This document shows, piece by piece, positions 32,450 through 44,164 of a DNA stretch of 64,000 nucleotides. The notes beneath the pieces were generated by a model, which was given only the letters and a program-made list of their open reading frames with translations, had not been told where the DNA came from and made no database searches. Origin of the DNA: Leptoclinus maculatus (Eukaryota; Chordata; Actinopteri; Perciformes; Stichaeidae); NCBI GenBank assembly GCA_032191485.1, contig JAVDOI010000009.1:25257843-25321842 (forward strand). Reading direction: 5' to 3'. Every line of letters begins with the position of its first letter. Within the stretch, counting starts at the first letter, position 1. A program made the translations under genes and the position numbers.

Positions 32450-33110
32450 ACACAATATCAAGTACAGTACATGAGTACATGCACTGAGTTACTTTCTATA
32501 GATTTGACCAGAAAAATAATCCAGCAGTCGTCCAATTTTTTCACTTCACATAAGCAAAAGTAACAATTTACAGTAATGATGTAAAAAATACTCCATTACA
32601 AGTAAAACCCTGCATTGGTCAACAACTATAACACCTCCTGTGGGCAACCAAAAGTGCAATATCAGTGTACAGTAACAATATGGTTTGTACTTGTGCCCTG
32701 AGATCAATTAGAGCCCTGATAGCATCTTTACTAAGACACAGTGGTGCTTTGAGCTAAATGCTAACACCAGCATGCTAACATGCTTAGAAGGAAAAAGCTA
32801 GCATGCTGATGTTTAACAGTGTTTAACAGGATTGTATTTTGTCATGTTAGCATGCTAACACTGGCTAACTAGCACTCAACACAAAGTAAAGCTGAGGCTA
32901 AATGTCAGTAGTTTTGCAGGTATTTGGTCTCAAAACAAAGCCAGACATTGACCTGATGATGGCGCTATAGAAGAAAAGTCAGAGGAGCACAGCGGTTGAA
33001 ACAATTCTTCCTGAGAATGTAAACTCTGCAGCAAATTTCATGGCAATCCATCAAGTGGATGTTGAGATATTTCATAATTTCTGGAGCGGCATTCTTTATA
33101 TCTTTAAAAT
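32450..33110. mobile_element. hAT MITE piece and common teleost interspersed repeat
   Basis: 32460-32610 has AAGTACAGTACATGAGTACA and AAAATACTCCATTACAAGTA phrases of the hAT MITE. 32640-33110 has CATGCTAACATGCTTAG, GATGATGGCGCTATAG and AAATTTCATGGCAATCCATC, phrases that recur across teleost genomes. No coding sequence was seen. Confidence 0.5.
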
Positions 33111-33291
33111 ACACAAGTGATGATTACTGAAAATACACCGGCACAATTTTAATGGAACTTGGTGGAAGGGTGAAGTAAAGGCAGAGGAAGAACCCATTAA
33201 AATATGGAGGGGGGTCCCACTCATTATTTGTCACTGTCGTTAACATTGCATGATTGTGCATTTGGTCTTGACTCTCTGCTAGCCCGTCCAG

Positions 33292-35659
33292 TTAATAGGA
33301 TTGTGTTGACCTACGCATCGCTCTCCTCCTCAGAACCAGAGAAACAACGAGACCACAGAAAGTTAAGACAACAGTGGAGATGACGGCAGCACGGACGGCT
33401 TCCCTGTTTCCACCACCTGAAAGAATATCAGAGGAGATGTTGAAGGCAGGTTCAAGGTGATGCCGTGTCACGTGACAGATGTTACTGTCAAGAATCATAA
33501 CTAGACAAATTTCATGTCCATAATTTTGTCATCCTCATTGTTCATTCTGTACACAAGACATGGCAACACTGGGCTGGTTTCTCTGTTGAGTACTCTAGCT
33601 GATTTCATCGTATGACAAATAAACAAGGAGAATTTAGATCATAGGCCCAATTTGCTACATATATTTCTCAAGATTAGAAAAAGCCAGCCTTTAAAAAACA
33701 AAATTTACACACAACCTCCAGTCAGACTATCGAACTATAGACTATAGAATAAAGTGAATCAAAGTTTCCTAAAGAACAATTCAGAAAGACATTCACCATG
33801 ATCTTCTGACTCTGGTTCTTCTTCTAGTGGAGGTACAGTTGTGCTGGAAACATCTGTCTTTGTCTCTTTTTCTTCTGATTCAAATGACACAAACACAGTT
33901 ATTCATTATTTGCAGGTTCATTATATAAATCTTGAATCCTAAGCTGACTTATAGAGTATTAAACTGCTTACCAATGATGAGCTGGACCTCACACGAGGCC
34001 TTCAGTTTTGGGACAAAGCATTTGTATGATCCGCTGTCTGACAGGTTGGCTGAGGAGATCTTGAGGGTCATGTTTCCTCTGCTCAGATCTTGATGATTGA
34101 TGGTGGTCCTGCCTCTGTATTGATCCACCACTGAACCAGGGTCGTCCCGTCCATGTCGATAGACGTAGACTAACTGCTTGTTGTCAACTCTCGTCCAATC
34201 CACCGTGTAACGAGACAAGTCGACCGGGGGATCCAGACCACAGGGAAGAGCAGCATTCTCACCTTCAAACACCTTGATCGGCTGCGTCAGACAAACGGCA
34301 CGAGACCCTCCTGTGAGACAAACATGATCTTTAGACAGTTTGAAAGCCTCGAGAACAGACATCTTGTCAGCATTCACGTTGCACAGTCCAGGTGTTTACA
34401 TTCAGCGTGTTTGCATCGTTCGGTTTCATCCACGTTCATCCACCGGCCCTCTTAAATGAACTGGATAACCTCACGTGGGTTTAACTCAAAGATTCACGAA
34501 CACAGAAGCTCTGAAGTTTGTTTCACTCCCGTGAAGTCAATGTTTGCAACACATTGTGTCAGAGCTCCAGACTGATGAAGCTTCAGTTCCTGCTGCTTCA
34601 CAAAGATGCAGCTAAACTTTGTGATCGACACAAAAGTGTGATAAGAAAAGAGGACGTAGACTAAATCAGAAAGACTTCAGTATGCCAACATTTCCACCTG
34701 ATACCAAGTAAAGTAGTGTCATAAAAGAAATCCGCTAATTTAATTAATATTATGCAACCACACTGCTTTGAGTCTCCTGAAATGTTTCATACATTTTAAC
34801 TATGAAGTTAAAACAACGAGTGACGCTGGAAAAAGCCCCCAAAGCTTCACAGGATTAAATAGATTATTACATAAACACTAAAACTAAATATTGTCAAACT
34901 GTCTCCACTCACCAGAATACAAATAAAGTTAGTATTTAATATAAATATTAACATGTGCATATACAAACACAGCACATACTTTAAATGAAACCTGTGGAGC
35001 TTGTAGCTCAGGTTATGTTATTGTTGACAACGTGGTCTCTGTTCATCTGTTCATGCTGGATGAACTGACACTCTGAGGAAAACAACAACAACAGGAGAGA
35101 TGACATCATCGTCATTACAGAAAAACCTTAGAAAAACTTCCTTTAACTCATGAAGGTCTATGAGCTCACGTCATGTTTCAAAACAACCTCCCAGCTAAAG
35201 TGACAAAACATCACAGACAAAAATATATTATTTATGGTATCGGACCAAGAAATGAAAAAAATAAATAAAAGAATACTAACACCGGTGCGGGAATGTTAAT
35301 AATGAAGAGGCAGAATAGTAAACAATACGAAGAATTTGACTTCCGCGCCGGCAGCAGCGACTCCTCCTCCACCAGCGGGGCTGCACAGCAGAAGTGTTGC
35401 GCGCAGTTAACCCTTTAAAGGCGTTTAGGGATTTGTAATTGTTATTTGAATGATCCATATTCTATATACCATGACTACTATATACGAAATATATTATGTT
35501 CCTTCGCTTAAATATATGTGATCCTTACCGTTAACTTGCTATAGTTTTGATATTTTGCATATATTTGGGATATTTTGGATTTGCACCTTGTTGTTCACCA
35601 GTTCATTTATCCCACTTACCGTTAACTTGTTTTCATTTTGGCATTTTGTTTTATTTGCC

Positions 35660-35729
<70 letters not shown>

Positions 35730-35915
35730 AGACATATATATATTTGCACTCTTTCTCAAGGTACAAATAAAGTTACATCCTTATATATCGATAACGAGAC
35801 TGTTGTATGAAACTGTAGTTCATGTCACTTTCACCTAAAGGACAACTTCATAATTCTTCATAAGAAAACGTTTTGTATTAAAATGTGTAAACCCAGAAAA
35901 CCTCAGCCGAACAGC

Positions 35916-35957
<42 letters not shown>

Positions 35958-36679
35958 CTATTCTCTCTCTCTCTCTCTCTCTCTCTTGCTATTCTCTCTC
36001 TCTCTCTCTCTTGCTATTCTCTCTCTCTCTCTTGCTATTCTCTCTCTCTCTCTCTCTCTCTTGCTATTCTCTCTCTCTCTCTCTTGCTATTCTCTCTCTC
36101 TCTCTTGCTATTCTCTCTCTCTCTCTTGCTATTCTTCTCTCTCTCTTGCTATTCTTCTCTCTCTCTCTCTCTCATAAGCCCCGCCCCCTTCCCCATCGCG
36201 CCGCGTTTGGTGTGAACGCAGCATCATAAGCCCATCCTCCCACCCCACCCACCTCTCTCTCTCTCTCTCTCTGAACCGAGCAAAGTTATTATACGAGAGT
36301 CACGAAAGTCACCCTCCATGTTACTCTCTACCCTTTTAAGTTAGTTTTGTTGGCAATAAGATCAGTATCAGAGTCGTCTTTATTGTCCAATTATATTTGC
36401 AAATACAAGTAATTAAAAGTCTCTTATAGACTTCCTCAGGTCTTCAGTCTATAGAATATTTCATCCATACAATGTTTAAAAACAACGTCAAAGAAAAACA
36501 TCTCAAACAGAATATTATTTTAAATAAATAACCTCATTCTCCTGTAAGAGAAAACATGTTTTCACCAAAGTGCAGAATATTAAAACAGAGAACAATAATA
36601 TAAACTTACCAGTGACCGAGTCTGCCAACAGAACAATACTCTGGAGAGTTAAAAGTATGAACTCCATGATCAACTCCAT
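33292..36679 (-). CDS. Complete single-IgV type I membrane receptor (butyrophilin/MOG-like), 4 exons
   Basis: Exons on the minus strand: 36610-36679 (signal peptide MELIMEFILLTLQSIVLLAD), 33972-34310 (IgV), 33797-33874 (acidic stalk) and 33292-33416 (membrane exon and stop). Sizes 70, 339, 78 and 125 sum to 612, that is 203 residues plus stop, with every junction phase 1 and GT/AG at each border. The IgV has canonical cysteines in NAALPCGL and SYKCFVP, a Trp in DWTRVDN, and DLSDSG-like NLSDSGSY. An extra cysteine pair (RAVCLT and KASCEVQ) may tie the A and G strands. The helix AAVISTVVLTFCGLVVSLVL is followed by RRRAMRRS. No cytoplasmic signalling motif is visible. Intron 1 (34311-36609) holds LINE tails and microsatellites. 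A co-stimulatory or inhibitory surface role is family-level inference; the ligand is unknown. Confidence 0.75.
35660..35729. repeat. (TA)n microsatellite
   Basis: About 65 bp of alternating TA lies inside intron 1 of the receptor gene, next to a LINE-like tail (TTTGCACTCTTTCTCAAGGT). Confidence 0.95.
35919..36173. repeat. (CT)n array regularly interrupted by TTGCTATT
   Basis: CT runs of 8 to 38 bp are separated by about nine copies of the same TTGCTATT interruption, giving a compound minisatellite. A further short CT run lies at 36253-36271. Confidence 0.95.
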
Positions 36680-37111
36680 GCAGTGAAGAGAAGCAGGTCT
36701 ACTGTGACGTTGTGGTTATGATTTCCCCCCGTGGTGCGGTGCTTTTCCTCCTCTGAATAGCCCGGTGGGGCGGTGCTTATTTTGGCTCGAGAAAGACATT
36801 TACAGCTAAACACTACACTAAAATATGTTTTTGAGAACATTTGAGGCGATAAAAAGGCCATGTAGTTACAGATTATTGATTCATGTTTGATCAGCGCTGC
36901 ATAGTTTCACTCTTTGATACGAGTTTCGCTGAGGTTGCGCAAGTTTACGTTGCACGTCCGTCACGCGGCAGAGAACCGGCTCGTCGTGACTCTGAGGAGC
37001 GCTCCCTCTGTCACATTATCCAGTGTTTGAGGCTCTCTAGCACTCGTATTAGTTTGGATAAAATGATGCACTCTAGCACTCGTATTAGTTTGGATAAAAT
37101 GATGCAGAACA

Positions 37112-37454
37112 CAGTGGCGGCTGGTGGAAAATGTTCTTGGTAGGGCTGTGCCACATCCAATCAATTTCAGCAAACATCCCAGAATGATTTAATGCAAACA
37201 AATGAAGGTATCAAACATGCATTACTACTTTGCAGTTAAATATTTAACATTCATTCCAACACGAAAAAAAGCAGTAAATAACACTTTGACAAACACGTCA
37301 GGACATCTTATTTTAGTCAGGAATTCAGTATAATATAATATATATATCATATAATAATATTCTGTATAATATAATAATATATATATCATATCATATTCTG
37401 TATAATATAATAATATATATATATATCATATAATAATATTCACTATAATATAAA

Positions 37455-37501
<47 letters not shown>

Positions 37502-38247
37502 ATTATTTATATATAACTATATATCCATTTCTCAGACAGGTGCTTCATGTCCCTCACTCCCTAACTGTCCATGCTGGATCTGTCCCCGTTGTTTTAAACA
37601 GCTAAATAAGTTATTAGCATGACTGCATCCAGCGAGCCAAACCTGTCTGGTGTACAGCTAGTGGAGAAGCGTCATGTACTGCTTCTCTTTCCTGCTAGTC
37701 TGCTGTCTGATTGTGAAGTCAGGCTGATCTGGGATCAGCTCTTTCAGCTGTAGTTTCTCCTCTCAGTTCTCCTCTCAAACGGGTCTTGGAGGAGCAGTGC
37801 TCGCGCTGGCGCTCGCCTGTAGAGACTAGTCCTGACGAGAACGCGCAGCTTGGGGCAGAACGAAATCTGCCCCAAGCTGAATCTATTTGAGGACGCTGAT
37901 TGGCTAAATTGTATGTCACTCATTTATATCTTTAGTCAGCATTAAAGCATCATTGGCTAAACTGCTTTATAGACCCGCCTCTTTGGGGCAGTTTCTCCAG
38001 CGCCCCAGCAGCTGAGACGTGCACAAGCAGAGAGGACCTGCAGACAGGCAGAGAGGACGAGCAGGAAAAGCATATATTTACCGCAGATATCATATTTTAC
38101 ACATATTACTGGGTGATTCCATGTTTCAAAAACACAAATATTGTCAATTTGTATAGTTTATTATTATTATTATTTATTTTATTTTGTATTATTTGTAGCT
38201 CAAGGGGGGGCGGCGCCCTAGCGCCCTCTATGGACCAGCCGCCACTG
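37112..38247. mobile_element. hAT-type element with 8-bp target duplication
   Basis: The termini are CAGTGGCGGCTGGT and ACCAGCCGCCACTG. GCAGAACA is duplicated at 37104-37111 and 38248-38255. The paralogous empty site near 8393-8404 has a single GCAGAACA. The 8-bp duplication is the hAT hallmark. Length is 1136 bp. Internal TA/CA microsatellites lie at 37325-37510. No transposase is recognisable, so it is non-autonomous. Confidence 0.93.
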
Positions 38248-38479
38248 GCAGAACACCTCGGTGTGAATTACTTTCACCACCGAGAATCAAACATGAAATC
38301 ACAGAAATAAGAGCAGAAGAAGAAAACTAAAACTCTGACAGGTAACATTTCCACATATTTATTTGAAGTGACAAACATGAGTAACCTCACACTACAATAC
38401 AACAACCAAAGAGACAGGAAATATAGAAAAAAAGAAAAAAGTCAAGAATCATAAATATAAAAAGGTGTAAGTTAGGAGA

Positions 38480-39110
38480 TTGGGAGCATTTTGATTGTCT
38501 CACAACGGCTCTCAACATGGCGACGGCGAGTCGGCGGCTCACAGCTAACGATGCTAACAGCGCTAACATTGCAAACTACAGAGAAAGTGCTGACTGTTCA
38601 TCTGAGGGGGAGCCAGAAGTGGGAGCTACTCCTGCAACTCTTTGTACTCAGAAAAGTGCGATGGAACGAAAATTCAAGTCGGAAACACGAGACCAGAATG
38701 TATCGAGCCCTAATTAGCCGCATTATTACCTTTTCATGTTTGTTTATTTTACGTAGTGTTTGTGTTGTGAAAAAATGCTGTAACAACGTTTCCATTTAGT
38801 TATGTTGTGCTTCTTTGAGAGCACGCGGTACTAGTTTTACCCGATGTATGGTTGAACAGGTAAAGTGAAGAAGACGTTAGGCTCATTTGAGATGAGCTCC
38901 TCGGCTGGACGAGAGCGGCAGCAGGAGGAGGCGTCGAAAAAGTCCTGCGGTAAAGTCTTCAGTCGCCTTCAAAGAATCAAAATATTGGGTTTGTTGTCAA
39001 AACTAAGAACCAATCAGCTGTTTGATCCAGCGACAGCCAGGTGTTTCCCCATCATGCACTGGGGTCACGCAGACAGTAGAGAGTAACTTCGGCGCCTGGC
39101 TCTAAAGTCT
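38480..39110 (+). other. Unassigned conserved duplicated block (copy 2)
   Basis: Paralog of 8610-9250. The frame begins MATASRRLTANDANS. The differences between copies are scattered substitutions, and no function is recognised. Confidence 0.35.
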
Positions 39111-39384
39111 GCAGCCGCCTCGATCTCATGAGGTCAACGTTGAACACGTGTTCATGACGTCAGTTTCTAGAGGATCCCGTTGTTCTTTGATAGAGGTTAT
39201 ATAAAGTGATGAATATGAATGTTAAAATCAGGTTGAATTGGCTCCGACTCTTCGACCTTCCAGTCCCCTCGGCTGGGTGAGTTTGGAGATCCTGAGTCTC
39301 TGATGTTTGTTACTCCAAACATAATATAAGATATAAGAGTTCACATAAGAGCAAGTTATATTAATTAAGTGGTAAGGTAGGTTA

Positions 39385-39490
39385 GTGGTAAGGGTCAAGT
39401 GTCTTGCTCAAGGACACATCGACATGAGACTAGCGGAGCCGGGGATCGAACCGCCGATCCTCTGATTGAAGGACGACCCTGCTCTCCACT
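39385..39490 (-). mobile_element. CORE-SINE (MIR-like) fragment
   Basis: Third copy, in the same context as 9521-9635. Confidence 0.6.
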
Positions 39491-39599
39491 TAAATAGTCT
39501 CAAATAAAATATTTAAAATGAGGAGTGACAAAAACACTTAAGTATCTGAGACCTCTCTCCAACACCTGAAGAGGAGATTGTATCGGTGTATTTTGGGGG

Positions 39600-40249
39600 T
39601 GTTACGTCTCTGTTCTGTTGGTCCAGGGGAGGATTAGGGACGAACACAAAAACAACCCAAATGAGAAACGAAATAACCCATGTACCGTAAACAATATTTA
39701 TTATGCTCACGTACATTTAACGGTGAGTCTTAACACAAGATTGGGAGAGGATGGGACAGGTGTGGTCGTGCCAAACAATTGAAACAAATTTAACAAAACT
39801 GGTCCTAACTAACTAACCTCTGAAATCAACAAACAAAATGGCTTCTCTAACTTATCTACATGTGCTCGACCAAAACCCAAATACAGACGAGGCACCGACC
39901 AATAAGCCTAGTGTATCTAGACACAGAGACTCTACTACGTATGTGCCAATGTACAGGGTACCCCAGACTCACCTACTGTCCTCAACCTCTCACCACAAAC
40001 TCTAACACGTTCAGTTATCAGCATAGACAGGAAAAACAATATGGAGTGAAGTGCCCCCGAACGCCGAGGCTTCCTGCTTTTTATCTGCGGCTCTCCTTCT
40101 GCCGATTGGCCAGCCTGCAGCTGGTGCCATCCCCAGAGCAGCATGACCGGCCCCCACAGGTGGAATCCAATCACCTGATTGACCTGTTGGGAATATGTGC
40201 GAGAGAGAGAGAAAGAAGGGCAGGAGGGGAGAAAGCACAACACGTAACA
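39600..40249 (-). mobile_element. 650-bp solo-LTR-like insertion, GGGGG target duplication (copy 2)
   Basis: TGTTACGT and ACGTAACA ends lie between GGGGG at 39595-39599 and 40250-40254. It has the same insertion point as 9741-10386, so the insertion predates duplication of block A but is absent from 22844 and 60169. Confidence 0.75.
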
Positions 40250-40306
40250 GGGGGACATTGAAAGGCTTAGATTAGTTTTATAACCAGACAATAAAATAGT
40301 CCTTCA

Positions 40307-40461
40307 TCAACCTTGTTGGATGTTTTTTACGGATGAATGGTTCTCGTCATGAACCACCAACTCTGTCAATGCTCCTGCGGCGCTGTGAGGGTCTTCATCC
40401 CCCTCTGTTGGTCCGGTCGACATCTTCTTCTTCTTTCCTCTGAACGTCTTCTTACAAATCT
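40307..40461 (-). pseudogene. Orphan receptor tail exon (copy 3)
   Basis: The TTTTCACAG acceptor, an ICKKTFRGKKKKMSTGPTEG frame and a stop are intact, but no transmembrane exon lies upstream on this strand. Confidence 0.65.
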
Positions 40462-40574
40462 CTGTGAAAACATGGAAACCACTTTGAGACATTAAATTCA
40501 TACAATTTAGGATAAGTCTGTGTATATTGTTAAGAACATCTTACACTGACCACTTGAATGTCAGGGTATTCCTC

Positions 40575-41845
40575 TGTAGCGTGAACGGATCCCGCCCCGG
40601 GGAAAGCGGGACAGGCGTGCGCACCTAACACGGTGGTTACTCCTTAGGGTTGTTCTTCCCGGGTGAGTTAGTCTCCTCACGGGGGTATCAGAACAATGCC
40701 ATAGGTCTTTTATCTCACCCCGTAGCTGAATCGTTAGGATTTTCGGAATTAATTGTCTTTCTGAAAGTCTTGTACGGCTACGCCCTAGGCGCTCTCAGTA
40801 GGATGTAACCCTAACACCCAGTATGAATAGTTATGTAGATCGTCTATACTTTACTATTGCCTATTATGAAAGGTCTCACCATATATGACAAACACTGCAA
40901 AGTCTTCACCCAGGGTACTCACCTTTAAGTCCCTCTGGTAGAGTGGGTCGTCACCTCAGTATCACACGGGTAGTGGACAGGGAAGAGGGTCAAATGGTTC
41001 TAAAAGACCAGAGTCTTTAGTTTGGGTCCAGTCACTTACAAATGGTAAGGCTGTAGTTTTATTAAAGGTTTTCCAAAGCAATCACATAAAACAATTTAAA
41101 TTCAATGAAACACTCTCAGTTCTGTTAAAACAAATGCTGACAATCCCTGCTTGTTTTCAGGGTCTCACTCAGCTCTCGCTGTGTGTTTTCCATTTTTTCT
41201 CATGCTGTCTTCTCTCCTATCTCTGAATGGGACAGCAGAAGGGTGTTCTACTCCCGCTCAGGGGGCAAGACCCCTAAGGGTCTATTAAAGGAAGTCTCTC
41301 CCTTTAAACCGGGGTTTCTACTTTTTAAGAAAGAAGTCTGTCCCGTCTCTAAAGATGGGTAAAAAAGATCGAAAGATAAGTACCCTTCTGTTTGTTTTAT
41401 ACTACTCTGATTCTAGTACCTCCCTTAATCACAAATACGTCAAACATACAGGAAGCATCTTGTACCAGAGTTAACAACAGAATGGAACTGGTTGTAACTG
41501 GTTGGTCCTGGTAGAACCAAAGCACTATTCAAGGCTAAAGTGACTATGTTACATAAAGCGTCTACGCAGTTCATATGTTTCTATCACCTCTATCATGAAA
41601 TAAAACATTCTATGTTGAATCACATCTAATATGAAATAAAACAGTTTATGTTAAATCACACTTATCATGAGATAAAACAGTTTATGTTAAATCACACTTA
41701 TCATGAGATAAAACAGTTTATGTTAAATCACACGTATCATGAGATAAAACAGTTTATATGTTGTGATGGTTATAAAAAGTGAACAAAATATATGTTTGTG
41801 ATGGTTATACTTTTATGCTTTCATATTTTCTACGATCCTTCAACA
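40575..41845. mobile_element. 1271-bp solo LTR immediately upstream of TRIM-4
   Basis: The insert begins TGTAGCG and ends CTTCAACA, and CCTC is repeated on each side (40571-40574 and 41846-41849). All other TRIM copies read GGGTATTCCTCAAAGAGG without interruption. TG...CA ends with a short duplication and no internal genes indicate a solo LTR. Near its right end a unit of about 40 bp (ATCATGAGATAAAACAGTTT) is repeated three to four times. About 300 bp of TRIM 5' flank is also deleted just left of it (CACTT joined to GAATG). The LTR ends 74 bp before the AP-1 site. Confidence 0.85.
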
Positions 41846-41919
41846 CCTCAAAGAGGCAGTAAAAGCTCATTCACAGAGCTTCACTGAGAGGAGGAGCAAC
41901 TGTGAAAGAGGAGAGCTGC

Positions 41920-42066
41920 TGAGTCACTTCTCCTGAAGTGAAAGTGAAAGTTAGTCTGAGCGACAGCAGAGCTGCAGTCGAGACAAGTCTCTCTGTTTCT
42001 CTCTAAAGAAACATTCAACTGAATCCAGCAGCTTCTTCTCAACAACAGAGTCTCCGACAAACTCTG
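41920..42066 (+). promoter_or_regulatory. TRIM-4 promoter and 5' UTR exon
   Basis: TGAGTCA lies at 41920-41926, GAAAGTGAAAGT at 41940-41951, and a GTGAGT donor at 42067-42072. The core elements survive although the upstream flank was replaced by the LTR. Confidence 0.65.
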
Positions 42067-42526
42067 GTGAGTACACTGTTCTACAGAGAAACTCAACATT
42101 TGGTCAAAAGTGAGTTCAAACCAGGATCCACAACAAAGAACAAAGTAGCAGCAGATAAACTAGGCCTGCTAGAAGCTAACTAGCCTAGCTGCTACTCCCT
42201 TTGGATTGTCCAAACACAGAGAACAGCATCTGATTCACTCTAATAATATATAAGCAGCAGGGTAGCAGTATTATTATTTAATGTGTGATGTGACAGTAAT
42301 GGAGGATCACTCTGTGTTTTTAAATTATATTCAGTGAGCACCTTTCTAAAGTACTCAAACCCTCTTCTGTAATGTTCCTCTACAGTAGGTGTCTCCAGGA
42401 CACATTCTACCATGATGACACACAGAGACCCACAATGTGAAAACAATACCTGACACACACTGTTACTGCTGCTAAAGATGTGATAACAGTTTGTTTTGTC
42501 ACACTTGTTGTCCTCAGAGTGTAGAT

Positions 42527-44164
42527 ATGTCTGCTGCCAGCTGTCTGCTGACTGAAGATCAGTTTCTGTGCTCCATCTGTCTGGATGTGTTCACTGATCC
42601 AGTCGCCATACCATGTGGACACAACTTCTGTAAAGCCTGCATCACTCAACACTGGAACGTTAATGTCCAGTGTCAGTGTCCCAACTGTAAAAAGCTTTTC
42701 TCCACCAGACCTGAGCTGCAGGTCAACACTTTCATCTCTGAGATGGCTGCTCAGTTCAGACAGTCAGCTCAACAGAAAGCCAGCAGCGCAGAGCAACAAG
42801 AGTCCAAACCAGGAGAAGTTCCCTGTGACGTCTGCACTGGAACCAAACTGAAGGCCCTGAAGTCCTGCCTGGTGTGTCTGGTCTCCTACTGTGAGACTCA
42901 CCTGGAGCCTCATCTGACAGCTTCACGTCTGAAAAAACATCAGCTGATCGACCCTGTGGAGAACCTGGAAGACAGGATGTGTACGAAGCACGATAAACCT
43001 CTGGAGCTGTTCTGTAAGACCGACCAGATGTGTGTCTGCATGCTCTGCACTGTTTTAGACCACAAGACACATGATGTTGTTCCTCTGAAAGAAGAATATG
43101 AAGGAAAGAAGGCCGAGCTGGGGAAGACTGAGACTGAAATCCAGCAGATGATCCAGAAGAGACGAGTGAAGATTCAGGAGATCAAACACTCAGTGGAGCT
43201 CAGTGAGGAAGATGCAGACAGAGAGATAGCAGATGGTGTTCAGGTCTTCACCGCTCTGAAGGAGTCTGTTGAGAGAAGCCAGGCCGAGCTCATCGACACG
43301 ATCAAAGAGAAGCAGAGAAAGACAGAGAAACAGGCTGAAGGCTTCATCAAAGAGCTGGAACAGGAAATCTCTGAGCTGAAGAAGAGAAGCACTGAGGTGG
43401 TTCAGCTCTCACACTCTGAAGACCACCTCCACCTCCTCCAGAGCTTCAGGACCCTGAACACTGCTCCAGCCACCAAGAACTGGACAGGAGTCAGAGTCAG
43501 TCCACCTTCACATGAGGGGACTGTGGTGAGAGCTGTGAATCAGCTGGAGGAGACGCTCAGTAAACAGATGAAGAAGCTGTTTGAGGTCGAGCTGAAGAGG
43601 GTCCAGCAGTCTGCAGTGGATGTGACACTTGATCCTGATACAGCAAATCCTTATCTCATCCTGTCTGATGATGGAAAACAAGTTAAAACTGGTGACGTAA
43701 AGAAGAATCTCCCAGACAATCCAGAGAGATTTGATACTTGTGTTAATGTCTTAGCAAAGCAGAGTTTCTCTTCAGGAAGATTTTACTTCGAGGTTCAGGT
43801 TAAAGAGAAGACTAACTGGTTTTTAGGAGTGGCCAGAGAGTCGATCAACAGGAAGAGAAACATCACACCGTCTCCTCAGAATGGTTATTGGACGATATGT
43901 TTGATGGATGAGAATCAGTACATTGCTCTTACTGGCCCTCCAGTCCGTCTCTCTCTGAAGTCTCAGCCTCAGAAGGTGGGGGTGTTTGTGGATTATGAGG
44001 AGGGTCTGGTCTCCTTCTATGACGTTGATGCTGCAGATCTTATCTACTCCTTTACTGGCTGCTGCTTCACTGAGAAACTCTACCCACTCTTTAGTCCTGG
44101 TCTTAATGCTGGTGGTAAAAACTCTGCTCCTCTGATCATCTCTCCTGTCAATCACACTGAGTAG
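42527..44164 (+). CDS. TRIM-4: RING/B-box/coiled-coil/PRY-SPRY protein, putative antiviral E3 ligase
   Basis: The protein has 545 residues in one coding exon after an acceptor ending at 42517. Zinc ligands are intact. The block HLTASRLKKHQ before B-box2 replaces HLTMSGLKRHQ and is nearly shared with TRIM-6 only. Unique changes: Ala88, Gln347 (SKQMKK), ANPYLILS in PRY, NRKRNITP, MDENQYIALTG, and Asp503-equivalent in DAADLIYS, an acidic residue in an otherwise invariant SPRY core. It has the longest minisatellite downstream (about 23 units) and is the only copy with a solo LTR abutting its promoter, so expression may differ from its siblings. Confidence 0.92.
   Translation: MSAASCLLTEDQFLCSICLDVFTDPVAIPCGHNFCKACITQHWNVNVQCQCPNCKKLFSTRPELQVNTFISEMAAQFRQSAQQKASSAEQQESKPGEVPCDVCTGTKLKALKSCLVCLVSYCETHLEPHLTASRLKKHQLIDPVENLEDRMCTKHDKPLELFCKTDQMCVCMLCTVLDHKTHDVVPLKEEYEGKKAELGKTETEIQQMIQKRRVKIQEIKHSVELSEEDADREIADGVQVFTALKESVERSQAELIDTIKEKQRKTEKQAEGFIKELEQEISELKKRSTEVVQLSHSEDHLHLLQSFRTLNTAPATKNWTGVRVSPPSHEGTVVRAVNQLEETLSKQMKKLFEVELKRVQQSAVDVTLDPDTANPYLILSDDGKQVKTGDVKKNLPDNPERFDTCVNVLAKQSFSSGRFYFEVQVKEKTNWFLGVARESINRKRNITPSPQNGYWTICLMDENQYIALTGPPVRLSLKSQPQKVGVFVDYEEGLVSFYDVDAADLIYSFTGCCFTEKLYPLFSPGLNAGGKNSAPLIISPVNHTE

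Larger units (their letters stand above)
36340..40510. repeat. Segmental duplication block A' (partner 7260-10640)
   Basis: Collinear with 7260-10640. It differs by a deletion matching about 7955-8360, a 36-bp tandem duplication (CTCTAGCACTCGTATTAGTT, about 37037-37108), and the hAT insertion at 37112-38247. Confidence 0.9.
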
